A DNA stretch of 35,000 bases from Sphaeroforma sirkka (taxonomy: Eukaryota; Opisthokonta; Ichthyosporea; Ichthyophonida): contig LUCW03000031.1 in NCBI GenBank assembly GCA_001586965.3, positions 215,001 to 250,000 of the forward strand. The letters are read 5' to 3'. Shown in pieces: positions 1 to 13,846 of the stretch. Position 1 is the stretch's first letter. Each line of letters starts with the position of its first letter. The notes under the pieces were generated by a model. The model was given only the letters and a program-made list of their open reading frames with translations. It ran no database searches and was not told the DNA's origin. Position numbers and translations under genes: made by a program.

Positions 1-2683
1 TTAACAGCAAGGTTTTATAGTTATACGATTTTATGTTTGTACCTCTGTTTCATAATTGTACCTTTTTCCATCAAAAGGATGCTTATACAAAACGTGGATG
101 GGTAATATATAGTGCTGCTCTTGTGCATATATGTGGTGATGCCGAAAGTAAATCGTAGCCGCCTCTATTCAGGGCACGGAGTCAATCGTCGCAATTATGT
201 CTTTGCATTAAAAGATATGCGAATTGACTCGCAATTCCATTTTCTGGCGATCCTTATATCAATTAATCGCCGTATTACTTGCTTTTGACGGTGTAACTCT
301 GTCATCAGATTGCCGCTGCAGTCGATCGGTACGAGGCTTTTATGATGCTCAATCAAACTAGCTTCTACGGGCCATATAACTCAGGTATGATGTTAGGACT
401 CCAGCATTATGCCCATGTTTGCGATGCTTTGCGTATAGGGTATTGGGATATAAAGAATAAATAGGATTTGTCATCTAGAATTTCGGTCACTGTTGTCTAT
501 GGTGACTACCGGCATCATGTGGAGCCGAGTAGCATGCAAACAAATCAAACGCGTAAACAGATTATGAATGCTGTTGCAGAAATACCTGCAAAACAATGTG
601 TGTATGCATATGCTTGTGTATGGGATTGCATAAGCACATGTGCTATGTATGTCGTGAATTGTACCAAGTTCTAGAACTGCTTAATGCATATTGATATACG
701 ATAGGTTCGCATATCGATGTGAACTACATCTCCATGCTTGCCAAGTCTTAGAGACTTTCACTACACATAGTTGCATGGTTCTCATATGTAGCGGCCTTAT
801 CCTACACTGCGGCTATACACAGCCTCTCCCAGCAGGACTACCGGTGGTGGCTATCAAGGTATAGGCTGAATACTCGCAAAACGCTCAAAAGATTCCATAC
901 GCTTGAAGGGCCAGGAAAGGGTTAAGAGCAGACAGCATGGTTTCCATACACCGGCTCTGTCCCCCATGCACCGCGTCTTTCGTCGGACTGTTGGCAGAAC
1001 TGAAGGTCACACCTGACATGGCGTGTGCTGTACAATCGGTTAATGGGAGCAAAATGTACACAACATTCCCTAGCTCGAAGGGCCAGGACAAGATCAAGAG
1101 CAGACAACATGGTTTCCACATAAGGCTTTGTTTTCCTTTCCTGCAGCTATATACGGCCACAGTCAGAAGAGCTCAAGGTAGCAGCTGGCGACGTGCGATG
1201 TATGGTCGGGCATCGAAAACAGTAGATATCATCCCAAAGCAATCAGAGTGCCAGAGCTAAATTTCAACCAGATATGAAAACCATGGGTTTTCATGATAAA
1301 CTGTCTTCTAACTGCACGACGGCTGTAGACAGCCACTTTTTGCAATACGAAAAGTGGCGGCCAGAAGTGGGATGATTTAAGAAGTACTGGAAGTAAGATA
1401 TACGAAACATTCCATGGCCCCTGAAGCGAGGTGTTTGTATGAATGATGACACCACCGCGAGTTCAGTATAGTTTGAATGTTTCTGTAATGCGGATCTTGA
1501 CCAAACCCCACATTTTGCACAGAGCTTATGGCATGCATCTACAGGTCTTTATAACAACGTTGCATATGGCTTAGTCGAGTGTGTGTAGCTTGCTCAACTT
1601 CTTGGAGGGGATAGCAACCGAGCCGTGATGGTGCTAAATGGGAGTCATCCGGCCAGGAAGCTTTGAGGCGAACGTATCTCGTATAGACCATATGACAATG
1701 GAATACTCTTACAAGATATCCGACAGGTCGTATTATCTGGAATTACTATGCGACGATCGTAGGACCACGGGACACCCCATCAGCTGCGCTACATCAAGAA
1801 GAGTGATGTATGTCAATGCATGCACGTACGATCACTAAAATCAAGGACAGCCTTAGTTGGATTATAATATCACTTTTCTTCTCGATTGACACTTAACTGC
1901 GAAAGAGGTGACTGAGTACCTAGCTGCCGTTATCTGCGGCGAAATTTATTCCAGGCTGTAGCATATCGGAAAGTAGACAATGTTGTAGAAACATGCGAGG
2001 CATGTATAAACAAATACCAGTCGCCTAGGACCAAGGCTTCGATGCTCTGGTCAACAAAGTAAACTCAATGCACTGGTTTTATACGGGTATTCCATTCTCA
2101 GTAGGCGTAGTCTCACTTGTGCATGGGAAAACCACTAATGCTATAGAATGCGGGACGATGATGAGTTTGGATTGGCATATGCCAATCTATTTATTTTATT
2201 ATAGAACTAAACAGGGAAAAGAACTTCATTTATTTTCCAAATGTCGTTTACACGCGCTGTGACGCCAAAGTTGAATACAGATCTGCTACAAGTCATTCCT
2301 GCCTTCTCACGCGCGTTCGTAAAGCAACCAGCATGCCCCCTGGACATAAAAAAGTATGGGGATATGGCAATACGCATTTCTCCGGGCGATACCCGCATTG
2401 AGCATTTCAAGAATATCTCAACGCTCCTTCAATACTTGCCTTAGTGACTAGCTGGGGGCAATCGCTAGTCTCTGCTCTGGTAAAACAAATACACCATCAG
2501 CGCACTCCAAAGTATCGGTAAGGTAGGTGTACCTCAGAAAATGCTCATCCATTACACGGATGAGTCTCAAACATGTCCAGCATTCGCGCGCCTCGCTTGC
2601 CGGACTCTCTCAACGAAGATCATATATTCATATACATGGGTGAAATACTACACAAGTATTCATTATATTCTGCCAACCCCAAA
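1..2683. other. Intergenic or unresolved region, no supportable gene
   Basis: No frame of convincing length or recognisable family is present on either strand. Short open frames occur, the longest being about 107 codons at 937-1260 on the + strand, but that one runs through a duplicated DNA segment and has no family signature. A 67-codon + frame at 2241-2444 is the most protein-like but has no recognisable motif and an opposing open frame. No tRNA or rRNA was recognised. The region lies downstream of the 3' end of the Kazal gene. Confidence 0.5.
903..1125. repeat. Degenerate direct repeat, two copies 172 bp apart
   Basis: The segment at about 905-950 (beginning GAAGGGCCAGGA and containing AAGAGCAGACA and CATGGTTTCCA) recurs at about 1077-1122 with a handful of substitutions. 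Copies are in direct orientation and spaced 172 bp, so the array is a remnant tandem duplication. Similarity fades downstream of the conserved core. Confidence 0.8.
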
Positions 2684-4864
2684 TTACTGCTTGGTCTGGT
2701 CCGTCTTGTCGGTGTCTGGGACGGGCTCGTAGTGGTTGCCGTTGAACTTCATCGACGGCGCAGCCGCGAGTATCTCGCTTTGCTGGAAGTCATACGCAGG
2801 GGGCCCCTCCTGTTCCTCGAACAGCTTGGAATAGTCCAATGGACTGCTCGCCGCCTGCTTGCGCCTGGCAACGATGACAATCAACACGGCACCCACTGAA
2901 ACGACCGCAAGGATCATGCCGACCACGGCGCAGATCCAGAACAGTTCAGATAAGCCGCTGCTTTCACTCTCCCCACTGCTGTGGGAGGCAGAGGTACCCG
3001 AGCTTGCACCTGCACCCGTACTTCCACTGTCAGGGCCACACGCGCCCTCGTGCTTCAGTTCAATGAACGACTTATCCCCACACTTGGCGCTTTCTAACTC
3101 ACACTTGTTGGAGTATGTGTTGCCATCCGTCGCACAAACAGGCGCGTACTTGGCAGTGCAGAAGCCCAGCTCACAGCAGTATCCAGGGAACTGCATGGTC
3201 AATTCTTCGTTCAACTGGCACGCGCCAATCTCCATCTCGCACACGTTGGAATAAGTCTTGCCGTTGCTCGCACACACGGGCATGAGTATGCGGTTGCAAG
3301 GCTTGAGACAGCTGTCCTTCTCCGCCGTCTCCGCGTCAGCTTCCTTAGCCTTAGCGTTGGCACCTACACCTACCTCGGCCTCACATGGGCCCTTATGGGA
3401 TACGGTGAGTGCCTCGTTGATCTCACAGCCTGATACCTCCATCACGCACTTGTTGGGATATGTTTTTCCGTTGGACGCACACACAGGGCGCAGATTGCGA
3501 GGACAGGGGCGTCTGCAGGACTCCTTCGAATCAACAGTAGACTTGCCCTCAGGCTCCTGCATTCAGAAGAAATCAAATCGGAATTTTAGTTTCAATGATC
3601 GGGTTCGGCAATTTTGTTCGTGTGACAAATAAATCTATCATCGTGTGCCAGATAGATAGTTTCGCTTCCCGTTGGAATGTGCAAGTCTCTCGGTCAAGAA
3701 GCTGGCAACAACACCCAACTCGAAGACTAGGACTAGTACAAAACTGCCACTACCACATCAACACGAGAGGCCAAGCACGAGCGAACCACTACAAATTGTA
3801 TACTTGATATCAAGACAACGGGTTCACATACAAGAAACGGCATACGAGTGAGTAAGCTGAAAAAATCACATGATAGGAACATGGGTACACTATTTGTTCT
3901 CACTACACAAGCTTAGAGAAGTCCGATGTGCGCACCCGTGATCAAGCGAGATATCGATCAAAGCCCTTACAACCGAGGTGCACAAGGGCAACATCAAACT
4001 CAAGATACACATAAAATTCAATCAATAAACAGCAATGCACTGCGTCGAAACTCTTAACCAAAATTTCGCACGCATACGCTATAGATTACGAAGGAATAAG
4101 TGCAGACATAAGGTATATGACATTAGACGTAACCCTGGGATACATACTTCAACATTAGGGACGGCGGGGCCAAGATTCAAAATTGGTATAGTCTCGCACA
4201 CGCCCTCGCTCTGCACAGTCACCTTAGTACTGCTGACACAATTGGCATTACCCAACTCACATTCGTTGGAATAAGTAGCGCCATCAGAGCCACAAACAGG
4301 CTTGTAATTCTGAGCGCAGAGCTTAAAGCAATCCATATCAATTATGGGTATGGGTTCTTCTGCTTTGTTTCCAGTATTCGTTTTTGATCTTGTTCCTGTG
4401 ACTGGGATAGTTACCACTGTATCTTTGCATTCACCCTCGTACAAGACGGCAAAGTGCTCCTGCTTCTCGCACGCCTTGCTTCGCATCACACACTTGTTCG
4501 AGTAGGTGTTGCCGTCCGACGCACACACCGGGCGGTAATCCATTGTGCACATCAGCGGACAATCGATAAGATGTTTTACCTTCTTGGCAATATCATCGAC
4601 CGTCCTTTCTACAGCTTTTTCTACTTCAGGAGCTTCCTCTTTGACCTGATGAGCTACGGTATCACTGACCTCCTTCGCTTTATCGGTAGCTTGGTGAACT
4701 GCAGCTTTAATCTTTTCAGCAATGTCGTGAATGTCACGCTGTTCTGTCGCGTCACGATATTCGTGTACATGACGATGTTCGTGTAAATGATCCACATGCA
4801 CACCGTGCGCTGAGCTCAGCGTGGCCAGCGTGGAGAGCACTAAGAGTGCGTATGTTGTTTTCAT
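2684..4864 (-). CDS. Five-Kazal-domain type I membrane protein (two exons)
   Basis: Proposed join: exon 1 4864-4148, exon 2 3556-2684, giving 529 residues. The exon 1 donor (GAA|GTATGT) and the exon 2 acceptor (TTCTGAATGCAG|GAG) are both phase 0. Residues 1-19 form a signal peptide, about 20-38 are His-rich, and about 45-98 look like an amphipathic helix. Kazal domains lie at about 102-146, 179-223, 253-297, 322-366 and 367-412, each with the PVC-A/G-S/T-D/N-G-x-TY core. P1 positions by Kazal spacing are Met, Gln, Arg, Arg and Ala, so domains 3 and 4 could act on trypsin-like proteases and 5 on elastase-like ones. A Ser/Gly stalk leads to a membrane segment at about 444-469, then an RRK stop-transfer and a 60-residue tail with PPAY and YEPV. 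Kazal domains usually inhibit extracellular serine proteases; the real target is unknown. If unspliced, exon 1 runs to a stop at 4079, giving a two-Kazal protein of 261 residues. Domain content is certain; the join is strongly supported but inferred. Confidence 0.85.
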
Positions 4865-5320
4865 AGTGTTCGTTTCAATTGTTCTTTCTCAATATGCTGC
4901 ACCTTCAGTCCGTAGTATGTCCACTCGTAAACTTGCGTGTATACTATCTATACTCTGCACTACTACAATCAATATAAGAGCGCGACTTTTTAACTTGCCC
5001 CAGATTCCATTCTCTTACACAGAGTTGGACAGGCAACTTCGGTGTTCGGAGCTTATATAGAAAGATTATTGCATACTTGTTTCTAGAAAAAACCATCTGT
5101 AAACCTGGTTATCAGATTTTTTTTTAATAAAAAATGGGGTTCTTTTTGCTCCTTTTTATTGCAAAAACAAATACAAGAAAAACATTAAAAAACCAAAACC
5201 AAAGTTGCACCGATGTATGCACGAGAAAACTCAAAGATAGACTATAAACAAATTTTCAGTACAAATATAAACCAAGAAGACTTGGTGCCAATTTCGTTGT
5301 ATTTTTAAAAAAAAATTATG

Positions 5321-5342
5321 TATTTACATATCTATGTAAATA
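5321..5342. repeat. Perfect inverted repeat with forkhead-like arms
   Basis: TATTTACATA, two bases, then TATGTAAATA form perfect 10-bp arms. Each arm contains the core GTAAATA or its complement, which resembles the forkhead consensus RTAAAYA. It lies in the divergent intergenic region about 460 bp upstream of the Kazal start codon. The match is visible; regulatory use is inference. Confidence 0.5.
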
Positions 5343-5496
5343 AGAGTTGCCGTTTTTAGACAGACTGTTACTGTGACTGTGATTTACATATTATATTGCC
5401 TTTTAAAAAAAAAATTGTAGTTCAAGGGTTCAGAACGTCCATAGTTGTATGTTTATTGGTGCCGTACCGAGACATTCGTATTTTTTTAAAACAAAA

Positions 5497-5640
5497 CCCC
5501 CCACCAGGCGGTCCAGGAACTCCAGAGTCCAGGGCCCTGGTTTGCTTGCTGGGACTGGAGGAGTCTGGGAGCCTGAGTGTAGCCCCCTTTGTGGGACAAC
5601 GGACGTCAGAGTCTCGGACGGAAGGTCTAATATTGGTTTG
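5497..5640. other. GC-rich palindromic island flanked by A-rich tracts
   Basis: A GC-rich segment sits inside very AT-rich DNA. It contains a perfect 12-bp palindrome, CCAGGGCCCTGG, at 5529-5540, and outer arms (CTCCAG..TCC and GGGACTGGAG) that could pair around it. Poly-A runs lie on both sides (about 5403-5413 and 5653-5663). The composition shift and the A-tracts are compatible with an inserted short element or retrocopy, but no target-site duplication was found and no family was recognised. Confidence 0.35.
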
Positions 5641-6014
5641 GGTTGTTCTCTAAAAAAAAAAACAAATATAAAAAAACCAAACCAAAAAACCAAAAATAGC
5701 ACGGCCCTCTGGATAGGGTCTTGAGCGGAAATCAAGGTTTCTCTCTACAACAATCGAAAATTTAGCAGAGACCCAAATCCAGCGGGCCGTGAAAATAGAA
5801 TTTTAAAAAAATATTCCGCCTTGCTCGTGTTTTCAAATTGAGTTTTTAGGGTTTGTATTATTTTTTTTTCGAGCGGAAGTGCATTTTGAGCTGTTGGAAT
5901 CAGTATCTCGTTGACACGCTCACTATGTACAGTACAGATCAATGTACATATAGACAACTTAATATTTAAACAAGCTATTTAATACTTTGAGCCTTTTAAT
6001 GGCTATTTTGCAGT

Positions 6015-10867
<4,853 letters not shown>

Positions 10868-11026
10868 ATTATATTTATCAACACTACGCACCTATGAAGA
10901 TATATGGGACGACAACACCTTGTTATATGAACACGCAAGCAAGCAGAGGTATCACAAGCCTAGCTGACAGCCTACGGTTGTACTACTGTGATCGTGTAGT
11001 TAGTGTTGAGTCATTTTTGAAACCAC

Positions 11027-11666
11027 TCAAATAGTCGCATACTGATATAGAGATTTAGGCAATGGAGAACCCTGGGGGGCGCTGCACGTAGTCAGTATTC
11101 TACATAATGATCGATAGTTTAAGTGAATATGACATTCTTGGCATTTCTGAAGGGTTCGAATTCGCCCCAGTCTCAACGCTAGTTCGTGACTGATACCCAC
11201 TCGGCATCCAAAGCGTTGATCCATTAGGCGTAGCCGCCGCAGGCTGGCACCTTAGTAGTTATGTGCGAGTGTGTACCATGAGCTTACTGGGCAATATTCG
11301 AGGAAACTCTTGAGTTGATCAAATTGAAACGGGAATGTACCTGGTTTTGAGCGGCCGGACCGGATGCGTGACTGTTGCAGCTCGCATACAAATCCAAGCG
11401 GCGGATCCAGACACGCACACACCCACAAGCACAGTGTGCGAAATGATTAGCAGATTGAGGGTTGACGGTTCTCATCCATTGCAGCCATGCGACTTCTTGT
11501 AGGGGTCCAGTGGCCGTATATGTACAGTACAAAAAGCCAGTCCGACGCTGTAGTAGACGGGTCCGAATCGTATGAACTGATACGGATCTGGATCGGGCGA
11601 GCTTATGCGCATCAATTGCGGGACAGACATTTTGAAGTCAAACTTAGCTGAAGTAAAGGTCTCCAT
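11027..11666 (-). CDS. Hypothetical protein locus with in-frame TGA
   Basis: A frame opens at an ATG at 11666 in good context (purine at -3, G at +4) and reads 64 codons to a TGA at 11474-11472. The same frame then stays open for about 43 codons and encodes a hydrophobic, membrane-like stretch, up to a possible phase-2 donor (ACCAG|GTACAT) at 11341/11340. A phase-compatible acceptor at 11244 (GTGCCAG|C) could lead into a last exon, 11243-11027, ending in TGA. The residues before the TGA read Cys-Asn-Gly, so a CxxU selenoprotein-like reading is conceivable. More likely explanations are a genuine stop, a missed splice or a chance frame. No family is recognised. The locus lies tail-to-tail with PGAP3. 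Confidence 0.25.
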
Positions 11667-12810
11667 CTCGGAGTAAATGGAGTAAAGAATAAGCTATGAA
11701 AGTGCGATAGTCTAATCAATCAGTGTGTTTCATAGACATCTAGTTGTATTTTGTTACCCACTTTGCACAAGAGCAACATTGTCAAATTTTATAGTTATTT
11801 ACCAATAATCGTACCTCCTATTGACACGTGACCTCGTATGCCGTGGGACATATACACGCGTGTAACTTCCGCGATTGCTGTATGTGTATGTCTCTTGAAG
11901 GCTCACTGGAAGAACGTACACGTATCACTTTTTCCGACGATATTTGGGAACTTTCCGGTTGGTAAGAGGCTAGATAACTCAAATGAGATAAGTGTTGCAT
12001 CGCTTCGAATATTTAAATAAACACGGAACCCTCTACACGGCAGAATTCCCGGAGACTGCTATGAGGATAGGTGATGAAATAAGTCCACAAGCCCAAAGCC
12101 AGTGATTTCACTGATACACCAAGAAATGGTGCGGGTCACGCACCTAACCAACACTGCTGCCCACTTTCCCTTTTAATCATATACGTGAAACGTAAGGTAA
12201 AAACGGAGAAGTGGAGTATTGATGGAGGACAGATTGAAAGTTACATGATACTTTCGTTATATGATGTTCAGAGGAGCGACTCTGAAGCAGAGATTGTGTG
12301 CATCTTCCACCGTTTTCGAGAACATCGTTACCCTATCGGACGGGCATAAGAAAACCTGTTTTAAACACAGAGAGTTACTTATAGGAGCCCTGTAGCACTT
12401 AAATATTGCCATTTCTCAAGGTCTCCTGATTGACTGGTAACCACCCAAGGTTCGAGTGCGTAGGCATACTGGAACCGAATCGTATTCAACGTTGTCACTT
12501 CCCTCAGAATGCATATTCTGAGCACGGGGTGCTATATCACTGGAGCATTTTTACATACAAGTCTATCATTTCATCGAATTGAACACGCGCCCTAGTCTTG
12601 GCCGGAAAGATGGGTATCCTGGGCATCAGGCCAGTATCTACTAAGCATTGGGAGAGTGGTACTTGTATACAAGCATAGTGGGGAGGTAACACACCGCATG
12701 GAGACCAAGTCAAAAGTGGTTATGCATCGCAATACAAGCTGCGCAGTTCAGGCGGGGACATATATACATACATATCGTTGTATATATTCGTCCAAGAATG
12801 CTACCCATGG
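11667..12810. other. Intergenic stretch, nothing recognised
   Basis: No open frame of notable length or recognisable coding signature was found on either strand, and there are no microsatellites or obvious repeats. It lies between two weak hypothetical loci. Confidence 0.45.
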
Positions 12811-13704
12811 CTAGTCCGCCATATCGCGCCAAGTCTCCACCATACCGTCACTCTCGAATTGACTAGAAGTATTATATGACAACCCAGACTCAGGAGTCAC
12901 CCACACCAACCTCCGCATACTCTCGTAGGTAAAAGCCGACGACTCCGAATAATCCCCAGAGCGGCTGCAAAGTTTACACACCGTTGTGTAGGTAGTGCAC
13001 ATTCACACATAGATACCTCTGTACACTAATAGACTAGCCGTCCCTTAATTTCAAAAAATAGACTGATTCGCACCAGAAGCTGGGGTAGGCACGTTAGGTA
13101 GGTATGCTTTGGTAGCTTGAAGCACTTTATACTATCGATGTTGACAGCGTCAGAATCCTCCCGATACAGAGCTACGCAGTCACGACCGTTTCAGACAAAT
13201 TTTGTAGTGGACTGGAAGTGTTTATAGAACTGACTTTTCTCCATGGATCCATGTTTACTACAGTTGCCGATATCGGCAAGAGAGAAGATGGGCTTGATAT
13301 ACAAGATGCGACTTGTGCCTCCCGCCAATTGGCTACATATGTGTGAATGTATCTGGCAAATGCCACCAACGATAGGTTCACGCTGCGCTATAGCAGCAGT
13401 AGTAGGTATACTTTTCGGTTCCGTGCAAGATGGTAGAGGTATTGGTGACACTGGTGTTCGGCTGCATGGGTATAGTCCGAACTTAGTATCTGCCCAGTAG
13501 TACGCCGGGTATCCAATTCGTGTTAGCCAGTAGATTAACAGATATGAGTGGTACTATGCCAAAAGGCCAAGACTTCCTCGCAGGCACCATTCCGTAGGAG
13601 CGTGTGTGCAATATATTACTATCCGAGATGTTCTACACCTTGTACTTACATTTTACGTCGTCAAAGGTATGGTCCATCATTGAGTAGTCGGCCAAGTTAG
13701 CCAT
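12811..13704 (-). CDS. Possible small split gene, unknown function
   Basis: A plausible first exon, 13704-13650, encodes 18 residues starting MANLADYSMMDH and ends in a strong donor (AAAT|GTAAGT, phase 1). A phase-matched candidate second exon is 13461-13412 (acceptor CCATGCAG|CC, donor AAA|GTATAC). A plausible last exon runs from about 12965 (acceptor AACTTTGCAG) to a stop at 12811 and encodes a Ser/Glu-rich tail ending ETWRDMAD. The middle exons could not be resolved: several frames are open between 13390 and 13020 and no consistent chain of phases emerged. No family is recognised. It lies immediately downstream of the kinase on the same strand. Confidence 0.3.
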
Positions 13705-13846
13705 ACGAGTGTGTGATAATGGCTATAGACAATCAAGTAGAATTACATGCCACAGCCAGTGGCGAGTGCACTTGAACTACAATGCGTGAGAGATGTGCTA
13801 CACACCTCCACAGCGGAAAGTATTCCAACTGCAACCTTCGCAAATG

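Larger units (their letters stand above)
4865..6014. promoter_or_regulatory. Divergent intergenic region between the Kazal gene and PGAP3
   Basis: This 1150-bp stretch separates two start codons pointing away from each other, so it should hold both promoters. It contains no convincing gene. It is rich in A- and T-runs (about 5109-5175, 5304-5315, 5403-5413, 5653-5700), with a short inverted repeat at 5321-5342 and a GC-rich island near 5497-5640. No canonical TATA box could be assigned with confidence. Confidence 0.5.

Noticed and set aside
937-1260. 107-codon + frame
   Set aside because: It runs across both copies of a DNA duplication, with no family resemblance.
2241-2444. 67-codon + frame
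   Set aside because: No motif, no splice partner found and an open frame opposite. It may be an exon but cannot be supported.
3971-4012. A 14-codon hydrophobic ATG exon with a phase-0 GTAAGG donor as start of the downstream Kazal frame
   Set aside because: Too short for a convincing signal peptide, and the join from the upstream Kazal frame is cleaner and supplies both a signal peptide and more Kazal domains.
11150-11175. GGTTCGAATTC resembling a tRNA T-loop
   Set aside because: No acceptor, D or anticodon stems could be formed around it.
13388-13411. A 24-bp intron that would extend the hypothetical minus-strand gene
   Set aside because: Every other intron in the window is 148 bp or longer, so a 24-bp intron is not credible here.
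13191-13500. Open frames on both strands resembling a membrane protein on +
   Set aside because: No consistent start, splice or family evidence; left as part of a weak minus-strand locus.
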